Part shown: positions 27,202-36,723 of the stretch, piece after piece
Numbering within the stretch: the first letter of the stretch is position 1
Layout: each line of letters starts with the position of its first letter
Assembly (NCBI RefSeq): GCF_000306115.2
Contig: NZ_AKWX02000020.1
Location: 806,001 to 870,000, forward strand
DNA: 64,000 nt
Direction of reading: 5' to 3'
Source of the DNA: Leptospira wolffii serovar Khorat str. Khorat-H2
GTDB lineage: Bacteria > Spirochaetota > Leptospiria > Leptospirales > Leptospiraceae
The notes under the pieces: model-generated
The model's database searches: none
Told to the model about the DNA's origin: nothing
What the model saw: only the letters and a program-made list of their open reading frames with translations
Made by a program: the position numbers and the translations under genes

Positions 27202-28215
27202 TTAAGAAACGCGAACTACGATTTTTCCGAAATGTTTTCCGTCTTTTAGATAATCCAAGGCCTCGCGGAATTCTCCCAGTTCGAAAATCTTGTCCACGAC
27301 CGGACGTAATTTCCAGGATTCGATCGCTCTGTTCATCTCCAAAAATGCGGCTCGGTGTCCGACCACGATCCCTTGGACTTTGATCTGATTCATTACGATA
27401 GGAAGAAGATTCAGATCCTTGATGGATCCCGAAAGAATTCCGATTAGATGAACGGTTCCGAATAATTTCACCGCTTGGAGGGACTGTTCTAACGTTCCTG
27501 CCCCTCCCACTTCCACGATATGATCCGCACCCTCTCCTCCGGTTATCTCCCGGATTTTTTTCCCCCAGGCGGGATTTTCCTTATAATTGATTAGAAAGTC
27601 CGCACCTAACTCTTTGCCTCTTTCCAGTTTCTCGTCGGAAGAGGAGGTGAGGTATACGGTCGCCCCGACTTGTTTTGCGAATTGCAATGCGAATAAGGAG
27701 ACGCCCCCGGTGCCCTGTACTACCACCGATTCTCCCTGCTTCAATTTGCTTTCTACGAAGAAGGAAGACCAAGCGGTTAATGCAGCGCAGGGTAGAGTGG
27801 CCGCTTCTTCGAAGCTTAAGTGTGTAGGCATCGGCACCACTCCCGTCGCCGGAAGGATCGCATATTCTCTAAGAGTTCCGTCCAAGGGACCGCCCAGAGT
27901 GGTTCGCAATTCGTGTTTGGTGGCGGCGCCGTTCAACCAGTAAGGAGCGAAGGTAGCGTTGACCTTATCGCCCGGCTGCCAATCGGAGACTCCTTCTCCT
28001 ACTTGTACGATTTCTCCGGATCCGTCACTACATGGAACCATGGGTACGGGAAAATTCGGATTGTACTTTCCTTGAACCACTAGGTAGTCTCGGAAATTCA
28101 GGGAGGCCGCTCGGAATCGGACAAGCACTTCTCCCGGTCCGGGATTCTTAGGATCGGGTAAATCGGTTAGGGAAAGGTTTTCTTTTCCGAAAGCGGAGAG
28201 TCGGATCGCCTTCAT
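27202..28215 (-). CDS. Zinc-independent alcohol dehydrogenase / quinone oxidoreductase family protein
   Basis: A 337-residue medium-chain reductase/dehydrogenase. GroES-like N-terminal half (GPGEVLVRFRAASLNFRDYLV), then a Rossmann half with VQGTGGVSLFALQFAKQVGA and GADFLINYKE. The catalytic-zinc pattern (Cys at the start, GHE motif) is absent, fitting quinone oxidoreductase or enoyl reductase types. It lies downstream of ccr on the same strand, but a strong terminator separates them. Confidence 0.85.
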   Translation of the reverse strand: MKAIRLSAFGKENLSLTDLPDPKNPGPGEVLVRFRAASLNFRDYLVVQGKYNPNFPVPMVPCSDGSGEIVQVGEGVSDWQPGDKVNATFAPYWLNGAATKHELRTTLGGPLDGTLREYAILPATGVVPMPTHLSFEEAATLPCAALTAWSSFFVESKLKQGESVVVQGTGGVSLFALQFAKQVGATVYLTSSSDEKLERGKELGADFLINYKENPAWGKKIREITGGEGADHIVEVGGAGTLEQSLQAVKLFGTVHLIGILSGSIKDLNLLPIVMNQIKVQGIVVGHRAAFLEMNRAIESWKLRPVVDKIFELGEFREALDYLKDGKHFGKIVVRVS

Positions 28216-28251
28216 ATCTTTATTCTAATATATTAATTTTGTTTCGGGAAG

Positions 28252-28286
28252 GAAAAAAGGTATAAGCCCTCAAACGGGCTTATACC
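28252..28286 (-). terminator. Terminator of the ccr gene
   Basis: GGTATAAGCCC (28259-28269), loop TCAAAC, GGGCTTATACC (28276-28286): a perfect 11-base stem; the A-run at 28253-28258 gives a U-tract on the minus strand. Confidence 0.9.
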
Positions 28287-28295
28287 CTGAAACGG

Positions 28296-29546
28296 TTACT
28301 TCTTTCCTAATCCGGGCTTGTCTGCGCCGACGAGGATACTCATGTTTCCGGAAGGATGCTTATTCTCTTTCATGAGTTGGTGAGCCTTTCCGGTTTCGTC
28401 GAAAGTAAAGGTATGGGCAAGAACCGGATCGACTTTTTTGTCGATGACCAGTTGGTTCAAACCGATCGAATTTTCGTCGTTCGCGAAGTGGGAACCTTGG
28501 AGACGTTTTTGGCGCATCCAAAGATATCTCAAATCCACGGTCGCGTTGTAACCGGTGGTTCCCGCGCAAATGACTACCATTCCTCCGGTTTCGCAAACGA
28601 AAACGGAAGTCGGGATGGTGGTTTCTCCCGGGTGTTCGAAAACGATCTTAGGATTATTGCCTTTTCCGGCGATGTCCCAAATTGCCTTACCGAATTCTCT
28701 CGCGCTCTTCGTCCATTGCGCGAAGACTTCCGGTTTATTGATGTCGGAGGTTAAAGCTCCCCAATGTTTGAAGTTGTTTCGATTGATGACTCCGGCCGCT
28801 CCCAATTTCTTACAGAAATCGATCTTGTCGTCGGAAGAAACCACAGCGATAGGAATTCCGCCCGCAGCTTTTACGATCTGGATAGCCATAGCTCCTAATC
28901 CTCCGGCTCCTCCCCAGATCAAAACCACGTCTCCCGGTTTTACATCGTTCGGTTTCCAGTGGTGAAGCATTCTGTAAGCGGTAGCTCCAACCAGCATATA
29001 TGCGGCAGATTCTTCCCAGGAAAGATGCTTAGGTTTAGGAAGGCATTGGTGATCCTGCACTTTACAGAATTGCGCGAAGGACCCCCAATTCGTTTCGTAT
29101 CCCCAAATCAATTGGGAAGGTGCGAACATAGGATCGTTACCCGCTTTTACCCAAGGATCGTTTTTATCCCAGATGCCGCAATGTAGGACGACTTCGTCTC
29201 CCACTTTAACGTTCTTAACTTCGGAACCTACTTTGTATACGATACCGGAAGCGTCGGAACCGCCGATATGAAACTTTTCGGGCTCGCCTTTTTTATTTCT
29301 AGCGGCGATCACATCTACAGGATAACCTAAGCCGGCCCAAACGTTATTATAGTTGATACCGGCAGCCATAACGGCTACGAGGACCTCGTCCGGAGCAATT
29401 TCCGGGACATCGATCTCTTCTTTTTGGATGGATTGAATCGGATCTCCGAAACGCTCGGGTCTAATGACCTGCGCGTGCATTTTTTTAGGGACAACTCCAA
29501 GAGGAGGAAGCTGTCCGATCGGAATAATTTCAGGTATGCTGCTCAT
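28296..29546 (-). CDS. ccr: Crotonyl-CoA carboxylase/reductase
   Basis: A 416-residue medium-chain reductase that reductively carboxylates crotonyl-CoA to ethylmalonyl-CoA using NADPH and CO2, the key step of the ethylmalonyl-CoA pathway; it may also reduce crotonyl-CoA. Family-specific stretches: [73 protein letters not shown] and VFEHPGE. The special N-terminal extension and length separate it from ordinary quinone reductases. The TetR-type gene upstream is a likely regulator. Confidence 0.93.
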   Translation of the reverse strand: MSSIPEIIPIGQLPPLGVVPKKMHAQVIRPERFGDPIQSIQKEEIDVPEIAPDEVLVAVMAAGINYNNVWAGLGYPVDVIAARNKKGEPEKFHIGGSDASGIVYKVGSEVKNVKVGDEVVLHCGIWDKNDPWVKAGNDPMFAPSQLIWGYETNWGSFAQFCKVQDHQCLPKPKHLSWEESAAYMLVGATAYRMLHHWKPNDVKPGDVVLIWGGAGGLGAMAIQIVKAAGGIPIAVVSSDDKIDFCKKLGAAGVINRNNFKHWGALTSDINKPEVFAQWTKSAREFGKAIWDIAGKGNNPKIVFEHPGETTIPTSVFVCETGGMVVICAGTTGYNATVDLRYLWMRQKRLQGSHFANDENSIGLNQLVIDKKVDPVLAHTFTFDETGKAHQLMKENKHPSGNMSILVGADKPGLGKK

Positions 29547-29612
29547 GGGGACCAGAAAACAGAACCGACCAAGGGTTACGACTAAAAAATTTGGCCTGAA
29601 AAGCCTAAGATA

Positions 29613-30206
29613 CTAGGCGGAAAGTATATAATCGATCCTTTCCTGTAGCCCATCTACCCGATCTTCGAAGAATCGATCCGACGAGCAGGAAAGAATCAGA
29701 CTATGTAAAAGATCCACCAATAGAGAAAGCTTCAAGTCGGCGTTTTTTGCGGGCGGATTCCTTTCTACGGCCGCTTCTAATAATTTTCTGTATTGGGCTC
29801 CGTAATGGTTGGTATATTCCTGTACTAGGTTTTCCGGAGCGGAATATACCAAACTGAAAGGCAATTTGGCTCTGTCTGGGAATTGACGTGCGATGTTCGC
29901 AATCGCCATGAAGACGGAAACCGCTTCTTCTCTTAAGCCCTTGTCCTTAACGATACGACTTCTAATGTCGTTAAGAATCATAAGATGAGTGGCGACTAAT
30001 GCTTTACGAAAAAGATTTTCTTTGGAGTGAAAATGATGGTATATACTCGGCTGTTCTAAGCCGCATTCTCGACTGATCTCCCTAAGAGATGTACCATGGA
30101 AACCTTTTCTGGCGAAGGCAATGGCTGCCCCTTCTAGTATGCGTTCCCTGGAATTTCTAAAATTCCCGTTTGTGGGGTAGACTGGGCTACCGTCCTTTTT
30201 TTTCAC
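29613..30206 (-). CDS. TetR-family transcriptional regulator (GTG start)
   Basis: A 197-residue repressor-type protein with an N-terminal HTH: RERILEGAAIAFARKGFHGTSLREISRECGLEQPSIYHHFHSKENLF. The C-terminal ligand domain is unlike any I can name; in this setting an acyl-CoA ligand would make sense. It begins with GTG, with GAGG about 10 bases upstream. Its stop is 66 bases before ccr on the same strand, so it may control ccr and itself. Confidence 0.87.
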   Translation of the reverse strand: MKKKDGSPVYPTNGNFRNSRERILEGAAIAFARKGFHGTSLREISRECGLEQPSIYHHFHSKENLFRKALVATHLMILNDIRSRIVKDKGLREEAVSVFMAIANIARQFPDRAKLPFSLVYSAPENLVQEYTNHYGAQYRKLLEAAVERNPPAKNADLKLSLLVDLLHSLILSCSSDRFFEDRVDGLQERIDYILSA

Positions 30207-30415
30207 CGATCCAAACCTCTTCTGCGAGGATACGTCCGAACGAATCTTATTTTTATTTAATAAAAGTCGGGCTTTGTAGAACGTCGGACGGACCTAAGTC
30301 CGAGGGACTTTAAGCCTATTTGCGAAGATACAATAAACGCCTGAATTCCGCAATTCATTAAATGCCCGGCTTAAAACCGGGAGAAACCCGTCCAGGATGA
30401 CAAGTGTCAAATACC

Positions 30416-31108
30416 TTAGAATTCCTTCTTGAAGACTTCGAAATAATTATTTAACTCACTCGTCCCAGGCAGACGTCCTTCCGCTCCCGGTTGTTTTTTT
30501 CCGGGAGAACCGGGTTGGTTGAGATTCTGGTCTTTTTCCTCCCTGCCGAAGGCGGCGGCAGGAGTGTATAACTGACTTCCGAATAGTAGCTCGAAGTGTG
30601 CTACGTTAGACTCCGATTCATCCAATTTGAGCTCCACTATGAAATGGTTCTCTCCGTATCTCGCTTCCCACTCGTAAAGAAATACGGGTTCCACGAATCC
30701 TGTGAAGAGAGGAGAAAGTTTTCTATCCTCGTTATCCGAAAGAAAGATTTGGACCATGACGCTTTGGTCTTGGATTTCATGTGCAAGACCTAAACCTAAC
30801 TTACGAACTATTTTTCGATCCCGACCTTCCGGAAATTGAAGCTTGAATAATACGCTGTTTCCTTTGAATACGGACCCCGCGAATTGGGACTTCTTGTCGA
30901 AGGAATAACCTCGGTCTTTCAAGGAATGTCTGACCTCATCGACAAGCTTCTTAAGAGTGGGAGGACCTCCCGCAATGGATTCTTTAGGATTTACGGGAGT
31001 GCCTGCCGGAGTGGTCTGGGCGAAAGTCTCGGAAAGAATCAGTAAAGAAAGACATATAATAAAGGGAAAGATTCTGCGAGAAAAAGGTTCTAAGGGAATA
31101 TGGCGCAT
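30416..31108 (-). CDS. Exported protein of unknown function
   Basis: A 230-residue protein with an N-terminal signal peptide (Arg-containing start, hydrophobic core IICLSLLILS, likely cleavage after TFA). The mature part has a globular centre (about 50-185) and a Pro/Gly/Lys-rich stretch (about 190-215) before the C-terminus. No family recognised. It is divergent from the OmpA-domain lipoprotein gene at 31262. Confidence 0.75.
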   Translation of the reverse strand: MRHIPLEPFSRRIFPFIICLSLLILSETFAQTTPAGTPVNPKESIAGGPPTLKKLVDEVRHSLKDRGYSFDKKSQFAGSVFKGNSVLFKLQFPEGRDRKIVRKLGLGLAHEIQDQSVMVQIFLSDNEDRKLSPLFTGFVEPVFLYEWEARYGENHFIVELKLDESESNVAHFELLFGSQLYTPAAAFGREEKDQNLNQPGSPGKKQPGAEGRLPGTSELNNYFEVFKKEF

Positions 31109-31213
31109 ATTTAACGATCAGACTAACTCGGTTCGCGCTTTACTGCGAGATTTTTTTGTAATCTTGAGGAAAAAGCGGAGAATAAACTTAGGAAAACGGT
31201 GAAAAAATCGATA

Positions 31214-31225
31214 GTACTATAGTAC
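31214..31225. promoter_or_regulatory. 12-bp palindrome in the divergent promoter region
   Basis: GTACTATAGTAC is a perfect palindrome 36-47 bases before the OmpA lipoprotein start and 106-117 before the divergent exported-protein start. A possible operator; alternatively its TACTAT/TATAGT is part of a -10 element. Confidence 0.3.
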
Positions 31226-31261
31226 GAAGTTTGTCTTTCGCAAAAATCGCTAGGTGAAACC

Positions 31262-31945
31262 ATGAAAACAAATCGTTCTTATCTTTTTATTTCCATATTA
31301 CCTTTCCTTTTCTCCTTTTGCGTGTCTCAAGGAAAATACGACGCTCTTCAGGAAGCTTACGATAAGAAGGCGAGAGATCTCGCGCTTCTTGAACAAGACA
31401 AGCAGGGTCTGCAAAGATCCATGGATGACATGAAGAAGATCCAGGAAGAAACGCAGAGACGCGTCCTAGAATATAAGAATCTTCTAGCCAGCTTCAAAGA
31501 CATGATAGACTCCGGAAAACTCAAGATACGTATCGTCGACGGAAGAATGGTGGTCGTTCTTTCCTCCGACGTTCTATTCCCTCCGGGGTCTGCGACTCTT
31601 TCCTCAAAGGGAGCGGATGCGGTCAAAGAAGTCACGAGTATTCTCGCTTCTCTTCCCGGGAGAAGATTCCAAGTAGAGGGACATACGGACGATGTTCCTA
31701 CCGGAATCAAAGGCTATTCCAATTGGGAACTTGCCTCCGCAAGAGCTTTAAACGTTTTACATACTATGGTGAAATCCGGTATGCCGGAAGAAAGAATCAG
31801 CGCCGCATCCATGGGGGCGTCTCGTCCCGCCGTTCCGAATACGAACGCGGAGAATCGGACTGCGAATCGAAGAATCGAGATCGTTATCGTTCCGGACCTT
31901 TCCAATCTTCCAGGAATCGAAGAATTACGTAAGATGAGCGAATAA
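31262..31945 (+). CDS. OmpA-domain lipoprotein (Pal/MotB-like)
   Basis: A 227-residue protein with a lipoprotein signal ending LFSFC (Cys20), a charged coiled coil (about 30-85: ALLEQDKQGLQRSMDDMKK...) and a C-terminal OmpA-like domain (VLFPPGSATLSSKGAD, VEGHTDDVPTGIKGYSNWEL, SARALNVL, ASMGASRP, NRRIEIVI). It should anchor in a membrane by lipid and bind peptidoglycan. Lipid plus coil plus OmpA suggests an envelope spacer role. Confidence 0.88.
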   Translation: MKTNRSYLFISILPFLFSFCVSQGKYDALQEAYDKKARDLALLEQDKQGLQRSMDDMKKIQEETQRRVLEYKNLLASFKDMIDSGKLKIRIVDGRMVVVLSSDVLFPPGSATLSSKGADAVKEVTSILASLPGRRFQVEGHTDDVPTGIKGYSNWELASARALNVLHTMVKSGMPEERISAASMGASRPAVPNTNAENRTANRRIEIVIVPDLSNLPGIEELRKMSE

Positions 31946-32118
31946 AATCGCCGACTCGATCAAGAAAACCTTATAAACTATCCGTATAGAAACTTCGACT
32001 CGGAATGCTCCGGGTCGAAGTTTCCGCCTTTGTTTCGCTTGGCAATCGAGTGACCTTTGCCGAACATGGTTATATCCCCTCTTTTAAGCGAATCCCCGCG
32101 GTATTATAGGTAGGTTGT

Positions 32119-33762
32119 ATGATCAGCGCTTCTGGCATTTCTCTGAATTTTGGAAAGAAAATCCTCTTTGAGAACGTAACGGTTAAATTCAAAGAAGGCT
32201 GCCGATACGGTTTGATCGGAGCTAACGGTTCCGGAAAATCCACCTTTATGAAGATCATGGCCGGTATAGAGCAAGCGGCTGCGGGTACAATGGCGATCGA
32301 CGTCGGAGTCAAAGTAGGATACTTAAAACAGGACCATTACGAGTACGAAAACGAAACCGTTTTGAACACTGTACTCATGGGAAATAAGGAACTCTGGGAA
32401 ATCGCCAAGGAAAGGGATGAGATCTATTCCAAACCGGAAATGTCCGACGAAGACGGGATTCGAGTTTCCGAACTCGAGGAATCTTTCGGAGAATTGGGTG
32501 GATACGAAGCGGAAAGTATCGCGGGAGAATTATTGGAAGGGCTCGGAATTCCCACCAATATCCATAGCCAGACTCTTTCCTTTTTGACCGGGGGTTTTAA
32601 ACTTAGGGTGCTACTCGCCCAGGTCCTTTTCCAAAAGCCGGACGTTTTACTCTTGGACGAGCCTACCAACCACTTGGATATTAAGACGATTCACTGGTTG
32701 GAATCCTTTCTCATCAATTATAAGGGAGTCGTTGTGGTCATTTCCCACGACCGACATTTCATCAACTCCATAGCCACGCATATTTGCGACTTGGATTATC
32801 AGACCATGACCGTGTATCCGGGAAATTACGACGAATACATGGAAGCTTCTCAGGCTGCAAAAGAGAGAGCCCAAGCAGATAATAAGAGAGCTAAAGAGAA
32901 GATCGCGGAATTGCAGGAATTCGTAAGTAGATTCAGTGCTAACGCGGCAAAATCCAAGCAGGCCACATCCCGTCAGAAGATGATCGAGAAGATCAAGGAC
33001 AATATGACGGAGATACGTCCCTCTTCCCGCCAATTCCCTTATATCGTTTTCAAAATGAAACGACCTTTAGGAAAGGACGTGATCATTGCGGAAAGCATTT
33101 CCAAAGCGTACGAGGATCGTACGATCTTTAAGGACTTTACGGTTAATATCACTAAAGGCGAAAAGATCGGGATCATCGGAACGAACGGTGTGGGAAAAAC
33201 CACGCTACTTAAAACCCTGATGAAACAGATCGATCCGGATTCAGGCTCGGTGGCTTTCGGAGATTCCGTAGAGCCTTCGATTTTCCCTCAGGATCATAGG
33301 GAAGGGATCGGCCAAGACGCCGATTCTATTATAGAATGGTTATATAGATTCGCTCCTGCCGGAACCGAAATGGAAGAGATCCGCGCTATCCTGGGAAGAA
33401 TGCTCTTTAGCGGCGATATGGCTAAGAAGCCCACCCAAGTATTATCGGGAGGGGAAAAGTCCCGTATCATATTGGGAAAAATGATTCTCACCCAGGACAA
33501 TCTTTTAGCTTTGGACGAACCTACAAACCACTTGGATTTGGAATCCATCGAGTCTCTAAACTACGCATTAACGAAATTCGAAGGAACCGTGCTGTTCGTG
33601 TCTCATGACCGCGAGTTCGTGAGTTCGATCGCTACCAGAATTCTGGAAGTAACCACGGAAGGGATCCGGGATTTTAAGGGAACCTACGAGGAGTTTTTGG
33701 AAAGAGAGGGTCAGGAATTCTACAAACGATTGGCAGGCGGTCCCGTTCTCACGGAATCCTGA
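32119..33762 (+). CDS. ABC-F family ATPase (YbiT-like)
   Basis: A 547-residue protein with two ABC ATPase domains and no membrane segments. Walker A motifs GANGSGKST (about 35-43) and GTNGVGKTT (about 355); signatures LTGGF and LSGGEKSR; Walker B with LLLDEPTNHLD and ALDEPTNHLD. Between the domains is the charged helical linker (KERAQADNKRAKEKIAELQE) typical of ABC-F factors that act on the ribosome. The order best fits the YbiT branch. It probably helps translation and is not a transporter. Confidence 0.9.
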   Translation: MISASGISLNFGKKILFENVTVKFKEGCRYGLIGANGSGKSTFMKIMAGIEQAAAGTMAIDVGVKVGYLKQDHYEYENETVLNTVLMGNKELWEIAKERDEIYSKPEMSDEDGIRVSELEESFGELGGYEAESIAGELLEGLGIPTNIHSQTLSFLTGGFKLRVLLAQVLFQKPDVLLLDEPTNHLDIKTIHWLESFLINYKGVVVVISHDRHFINSIATHICDLDYQTMTVYPGNYDEYMEASQAAKERAQADNKRAKEKIAELQEFVSRFSANAAKSKQATSRQKMIEKIKDNMTEIRPSSRQFPYIVFKMKRPLGKDVIIAESISKAYEDRTIFKDFTVNITKGEKIGIIGTNGVGKTTLLKTLMKQIDPDSGSVAFGDSVEPSIFPQDHREGIGQDADSIIEWLYRFAPAGTEMEEIRAILGRMLFSGDMAKKPTQVLSGGEKSRIILGKMILTQDNLLALDEPTNHLDLESIESLNYALTKFEGTVLFVSHDREFVSSIATRILEVTTEGIRDFKGTYEEFLEREGQEFYKRLAGGPVLTES

Positions 33763-33773
33763 TCGTTGTTCCG

Positions 33774-34256
33774 TTATAGGAATTTTTGCAGTAGGCGGTT
33801 GACGATCGGGAGAAATACAGTAACTGCGACTGCAGTAGTTAAAATCCACTTAGTTTGATTCGAAATGGTCTCGTGGATTTTATGCAGTTCCTTATAGACC
33901 TCTAAGAATTCGTTTTTCATCTCTATTCGTACTTGGGTGATTTCTTGTCGAATTTCCGATTTAATTACTGAGAATTCGGTTCGAGTTTCCGTTTGAAATG
34001 AGGACATCTCCGTCTTGAATTCTGACATTTCATTCTTAAATTCGTTTAATTCCTGACGAAGGTCGGAAAGTTCCTCTCTCAATTTGCTTGTTTCGTAGGA
34101 GAGCCTTTTCTCGAATCTACGTTCTGATTCTTGTCGTAACATTCTTCCTCCCTCCTCCCAAGTATAATTTACGAAATCGATATACTCGGAACTTCCTTCG
34201 GAGCCGAGCATTTCCGATAGTATTCTAGGTAATTTTCCAAATATCGGTCTTTTCAC
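33774..34256 (-). CDS. Coiled-coil protein with C-terminal membrane anchor
   Basis: A 160-residue protein. The middle holds a long coiled coil with repeated units (EFKNEMSEFKTEMSSFQTET) and the last 25 residues form a hydrophobic tail (ILTTAVAVTVFLPIV). The layout recalls spirochetal tail-anchored proteins such as the Borrelia Bdr family, but I cannot claim homology. The longest frame begins at TTG 34268; I prefer GTG at 34256, with GGAG six bases upstream. Function unknown. Confidence 0.72.
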   Translation of the reverse strand: MKRPIFGKLPRILSEMLGSEGSSEYIDFVNYTWEEGGRMLRQESERRFEKRLSYETSKLREELSDLRQELNEFKNEMSEFKTEMSSFQTETRTEFSVIKSEIRQEITQVRIEMKNEFLEVYKELHKIHETISNQTKWILTTAVAVTVFLPIVNRLLQKFL

Positions 34257-34375
34257 ATTCTTCTCCAAACGGGTTTTTGCAATTCATTTTGCGTCCCTTG
34301 GAGAGACCGATTCCGGAAAAGCGGTTTCCACTCGCGTTTTTTTAAAGAATATTATGGAATCTTGATTCCGTTCTG

Positions 34376-34960
34376 TTAGAGTTTACGTAGATAATCCGTT
34401 AAAAGATCCAAGGCTTTCTTTCTATGAGAGACCGAATTCTTTCTTTCTTCGGAGATTTGGGAGAATCGGGCCTGGAAGGGGGGATAGAAGAATATGGGAT
34501 CGTATCCGAAACCGTTTCCGGAAGTATCGTAATCTTCTGCGATGAGTCCGTGGCATTCTCCTTCGAAGTAGAATTCTCCCTGTTTGGAAACGAACGCAAT
34601 ACCGCAGACGTATTTAGCGTTTCTGTTTTCCTTTCCGACCATTTTTTGAAGTAGCAATCTGGTTCGGCCTTCGTCGTCCAAACCTTCTCCTCCGAATCTT
34701 GCCGAATAAACTCCGGGTTCTCCGCCGAGAGCTTCTACGCAGATTCCGGAATCGTCGGCTAAGGAAGGAAGTTCAGAGAGTACGAATAATTCCCTGGCTT
34801 TTATGAAAGCGTTTTCTCGGAAAGTGGTTCCGGTTTCTTCCGGACCGAAATCCAAACCCAGCTCCTTGGGGGTTTGCAATTGAAAACCCAAGGGCGCTAG
34901 GATGGAAAGAATCTCTCGAACTTTATGGGAATTATTGGACGCGATCGCGAGGGATTTCAA
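34376..34960 (-). CDS. rdgB: Non-canonical purine NTP pyrophosphatase (Ham1/RdgB)
   Basis: A 194-residue enzyme that hydrolyses dITP, ITP and XTP to monophosphates, keeping deaminated purines out of DNA. Motifs: IASNNSHKVREI (substrate loop), ADDSGICVEALGGEPGVYSARFGG, GNGFGYDPIFF and the ending SHRKKALDLL. The start is TTG at 34960, overlapping the upstream STAS gene stop as TTGA. The two genes form a coupled pair. Confidence 0.93.
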   Translation of the reverse strand: MKSLAIASNNSHKVREILSILAPLGFQLQTPKELGLDFGPEETGTTFRENAFIKARELFVLSELPSLADDSGICVEALGGEPGVYSARFGGEGLDDEGRTRLLLQKMVGKENRNAKYVCGIAFVSKQGEFYFEGECHGLIAEDYDTSGNGFGYDPIFFYPPFQARFSQISEERKNSVSHRKKALDLLTDYLRKL

Positions 34961-35295
34961 TTTCCCAGTTTGAATTCGTCAAAGGCGTCTTCGATGGTAG
35001 GAAGAACTTTAAAAACTTTATCCAACATGGTGATCTCGAACAATTGAAGAAGATCGTCGTCGTTCACCACGATGATGATATCGCCCTCTGCGGAGTTGAA
35101 TTTCTTTTTGTAAGAGACTAGGATTCCGAGAGCGGTGGAGCAGATATGACTTACCTCGGTGAGATCGATGATGATCTTCGGAGAGGGCTCGAAATTGTGA
35201 TCGCTTAAGTTGCGGTCCAATTCCTCGCTATCTGACTGGAGGATGGAGCCTGAAATCTTGATGATGTGGATGTCGCCTTGAACCGTGATTTCCAT
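34957..35295 (-). CDS. STAS-domain anti-sigma factor antagonist
   Basis: About 112 residues forming one STAS domain: IIKISGSILQSDSEELDRNL, then LTEVSHICSTALGILVSYKKKF, with Ser/Thr at the usual phosphorylation site (HICSTALG). Such proteins bind anti-sigma factors when unphosphorylated and are reactivated by SpoIIE phosphatases like those at 18726 and 38475. Start ATG at 35295 with AAGG about 12 bases upstream; ATG 35319 or TTG 35343 would add 8 or 16 residues. Confidence 0.85.
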   Translation of the reverse strand: MEITVQGDIHIIKISGSILQSDSEELDRNLSDHNFEPSPKIIIDLTEVSHICSTALGILVSYKKKFNSAEGDIIIVVNDDDLLQLFEITMLDKVFKVLPTIEDAFDEFKLGN

Positions 35296-35481
35296 GTGGG
35301 TAACGAACCTTGTTTGCATATTCGATTTTTTAATAGCAAGCAAAAAACGCCTTTTTTCGAGTTTCCTAGGCCTCGGACTTCCGGTAAAAGCCCGAAAAAA
35401 ACTATATCGAACGATTTATTGCGCATCGCGCAATAAACTTCGATTCTTATGTCCCTCGAATAACAAGTGAATAAAATTCTT

Positions 35482-36723
35482 TTAGGAAGTCGTTTCCAGT
35501 TTTTCCCGAAAGATTTCCGAAGTCACTTTCGCCTTGTATTTACGTATGATCCTATCTTTGAGATAAACGAAAGGTCTCTCGGTGAGAAGATGATAGAAAT
35601 AAGCGAAGAAGAATACGACCAAACCCACAGGGATGGTGTACAATAGAATTTCATGTTGTTCTAATGTCTTATCCATGAACAGTAACTTTCTGGAAACGGG
35701 CACCATCACGACTATATGGATAATGTACGCGCAATAGGATAATTTCGCAAAAGGAGAGAATCCTTTCCAGGAGAGAAATTTTCCGATGGGATCTCCCTGG
35801 CGAATGGATAGAATCAGGATCGTGATCCAGAGAAGACTGTATATAGGGAATCGAAACACTTGCCACCAGCCTACCTCGAATTCGTAGACTAGGAGAGAAA
35901 ATAATATCAAAACGACCCAGACAAAAAAATGCAGAACACTCGCCCCGTTTCCTAACTTCAATATACGATCCAGCCAATGCCTTCTAAAATTGAAAATGTA
36001 GGCAAGAATGATTCCGTAGAGAACGGAGTCGATATGACCATGGAAGGGATAATAAAAATTCTTATTGTATAAGTAAACATGCTCGGATGCGGGAGCCTGT
36101 AGCATAACCGTTTGCATGAAAATCGCCCTATAAACCAAGGGGAGAAGGGTGAGGAGCGTTAAAAAGGCAAGCTGAAGCTTTTTCGGAACGTAACGGAAGA
36201 TCAACAAAAGGAAAACAGGAAGAAGCACGTAAAATTGCTCCTCCAAAGAAAGGGACCATCCATGGAACATCGTTCCCTTGAAATAATTGGAGATATAAAA
36301 GACGTCGAACCAGATTGTATATTTGGATCCGATCAATTGGGCGGCAGTCTCCGGCGGAGCGGATTTGATCAGAATCGGAAAGAATACGAAATATTGAAGC
36401 ATTAAGAAAAAATAAAATGGAGGAAAGATCCTCAGAAACCTTTTCACATAAAAGAATTTCCAGTTGATGGTTCCTTTCGAGTCCAGCTCCGCGAGTAAGG
36501 GGCTTGCGATCAAAAAACCGCTGAGCGGAAAGAAAAGATCCAAACAAGCGGATCCGTTATCCAAAAAATTGCGTAAGTAAGGATTGATGTCAGGCAAAAG
36601 CAATTGGACCGTCCGGAACATATGTCCGTAAATCAGCATGAAGAATCCCAAGGTCCGAACTCCGTTGAACGAGCCTATCTCTCTTTCGTCGGAGCGAAAG
36701 ATTCCCAAAAAATAATCTTTCAT
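35482..36723 (-). CDS. Acyltransferase 3 family membrane protein (OafA-like)
   Basis: A 413-residue protein with about ten membrane segments. Family marks: an early Arg in FNGVRTLGFFMLIYGHMF with the conserved His, FFPLSGFLIASPLL, VKRFLRIFPPFYFFL and GWSLSLEEQFYVLLP. Members O-acetylate sugars of lipopolysaccharide, peptidoglycan or exported glycans. It overlaps the upstream membrane-protein gene as ATGA (36720-36723), so the pair probably works on one surface glycan or lipid. Confidence 0.88.
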   Translation of the reverse strand: MKDYFLGIFRSDEREIGSFNGVRTLGFFMLIYGHMFRTVQLLLPDINPYLRNFLDNGSACLDLFFPLSGFLIASPLLAELDSKGTINWKFFYVKRFLRIFPPFYFFLMLQYFVFFPILIKSAPPETAAQLIGSKYTIWFDVFYISNYFKGTMFHGWSLSLEEQFYVLLPVFLLLIFRYVPKKLQLAFLTLLTLLPLVYRAIFMQTVMLQAPASEHVYLYNKNFYYPFHGHIDSVLYGIILAYIFNFRRHWLDRILKLGNGASVLHFFVWVVLILFSLLVYEFEVGWWQVFRFPIYSLLWITILILSIRQGDPIGKFLSWKGFSPFAKLSYCAYIIHIVVMVPVSRKLLFMDKTLEQHEILLYTIPVGLVVFFFAYFYHLLTERPFVYLKDRIIRKYKAKVTSEIFREKLETTS

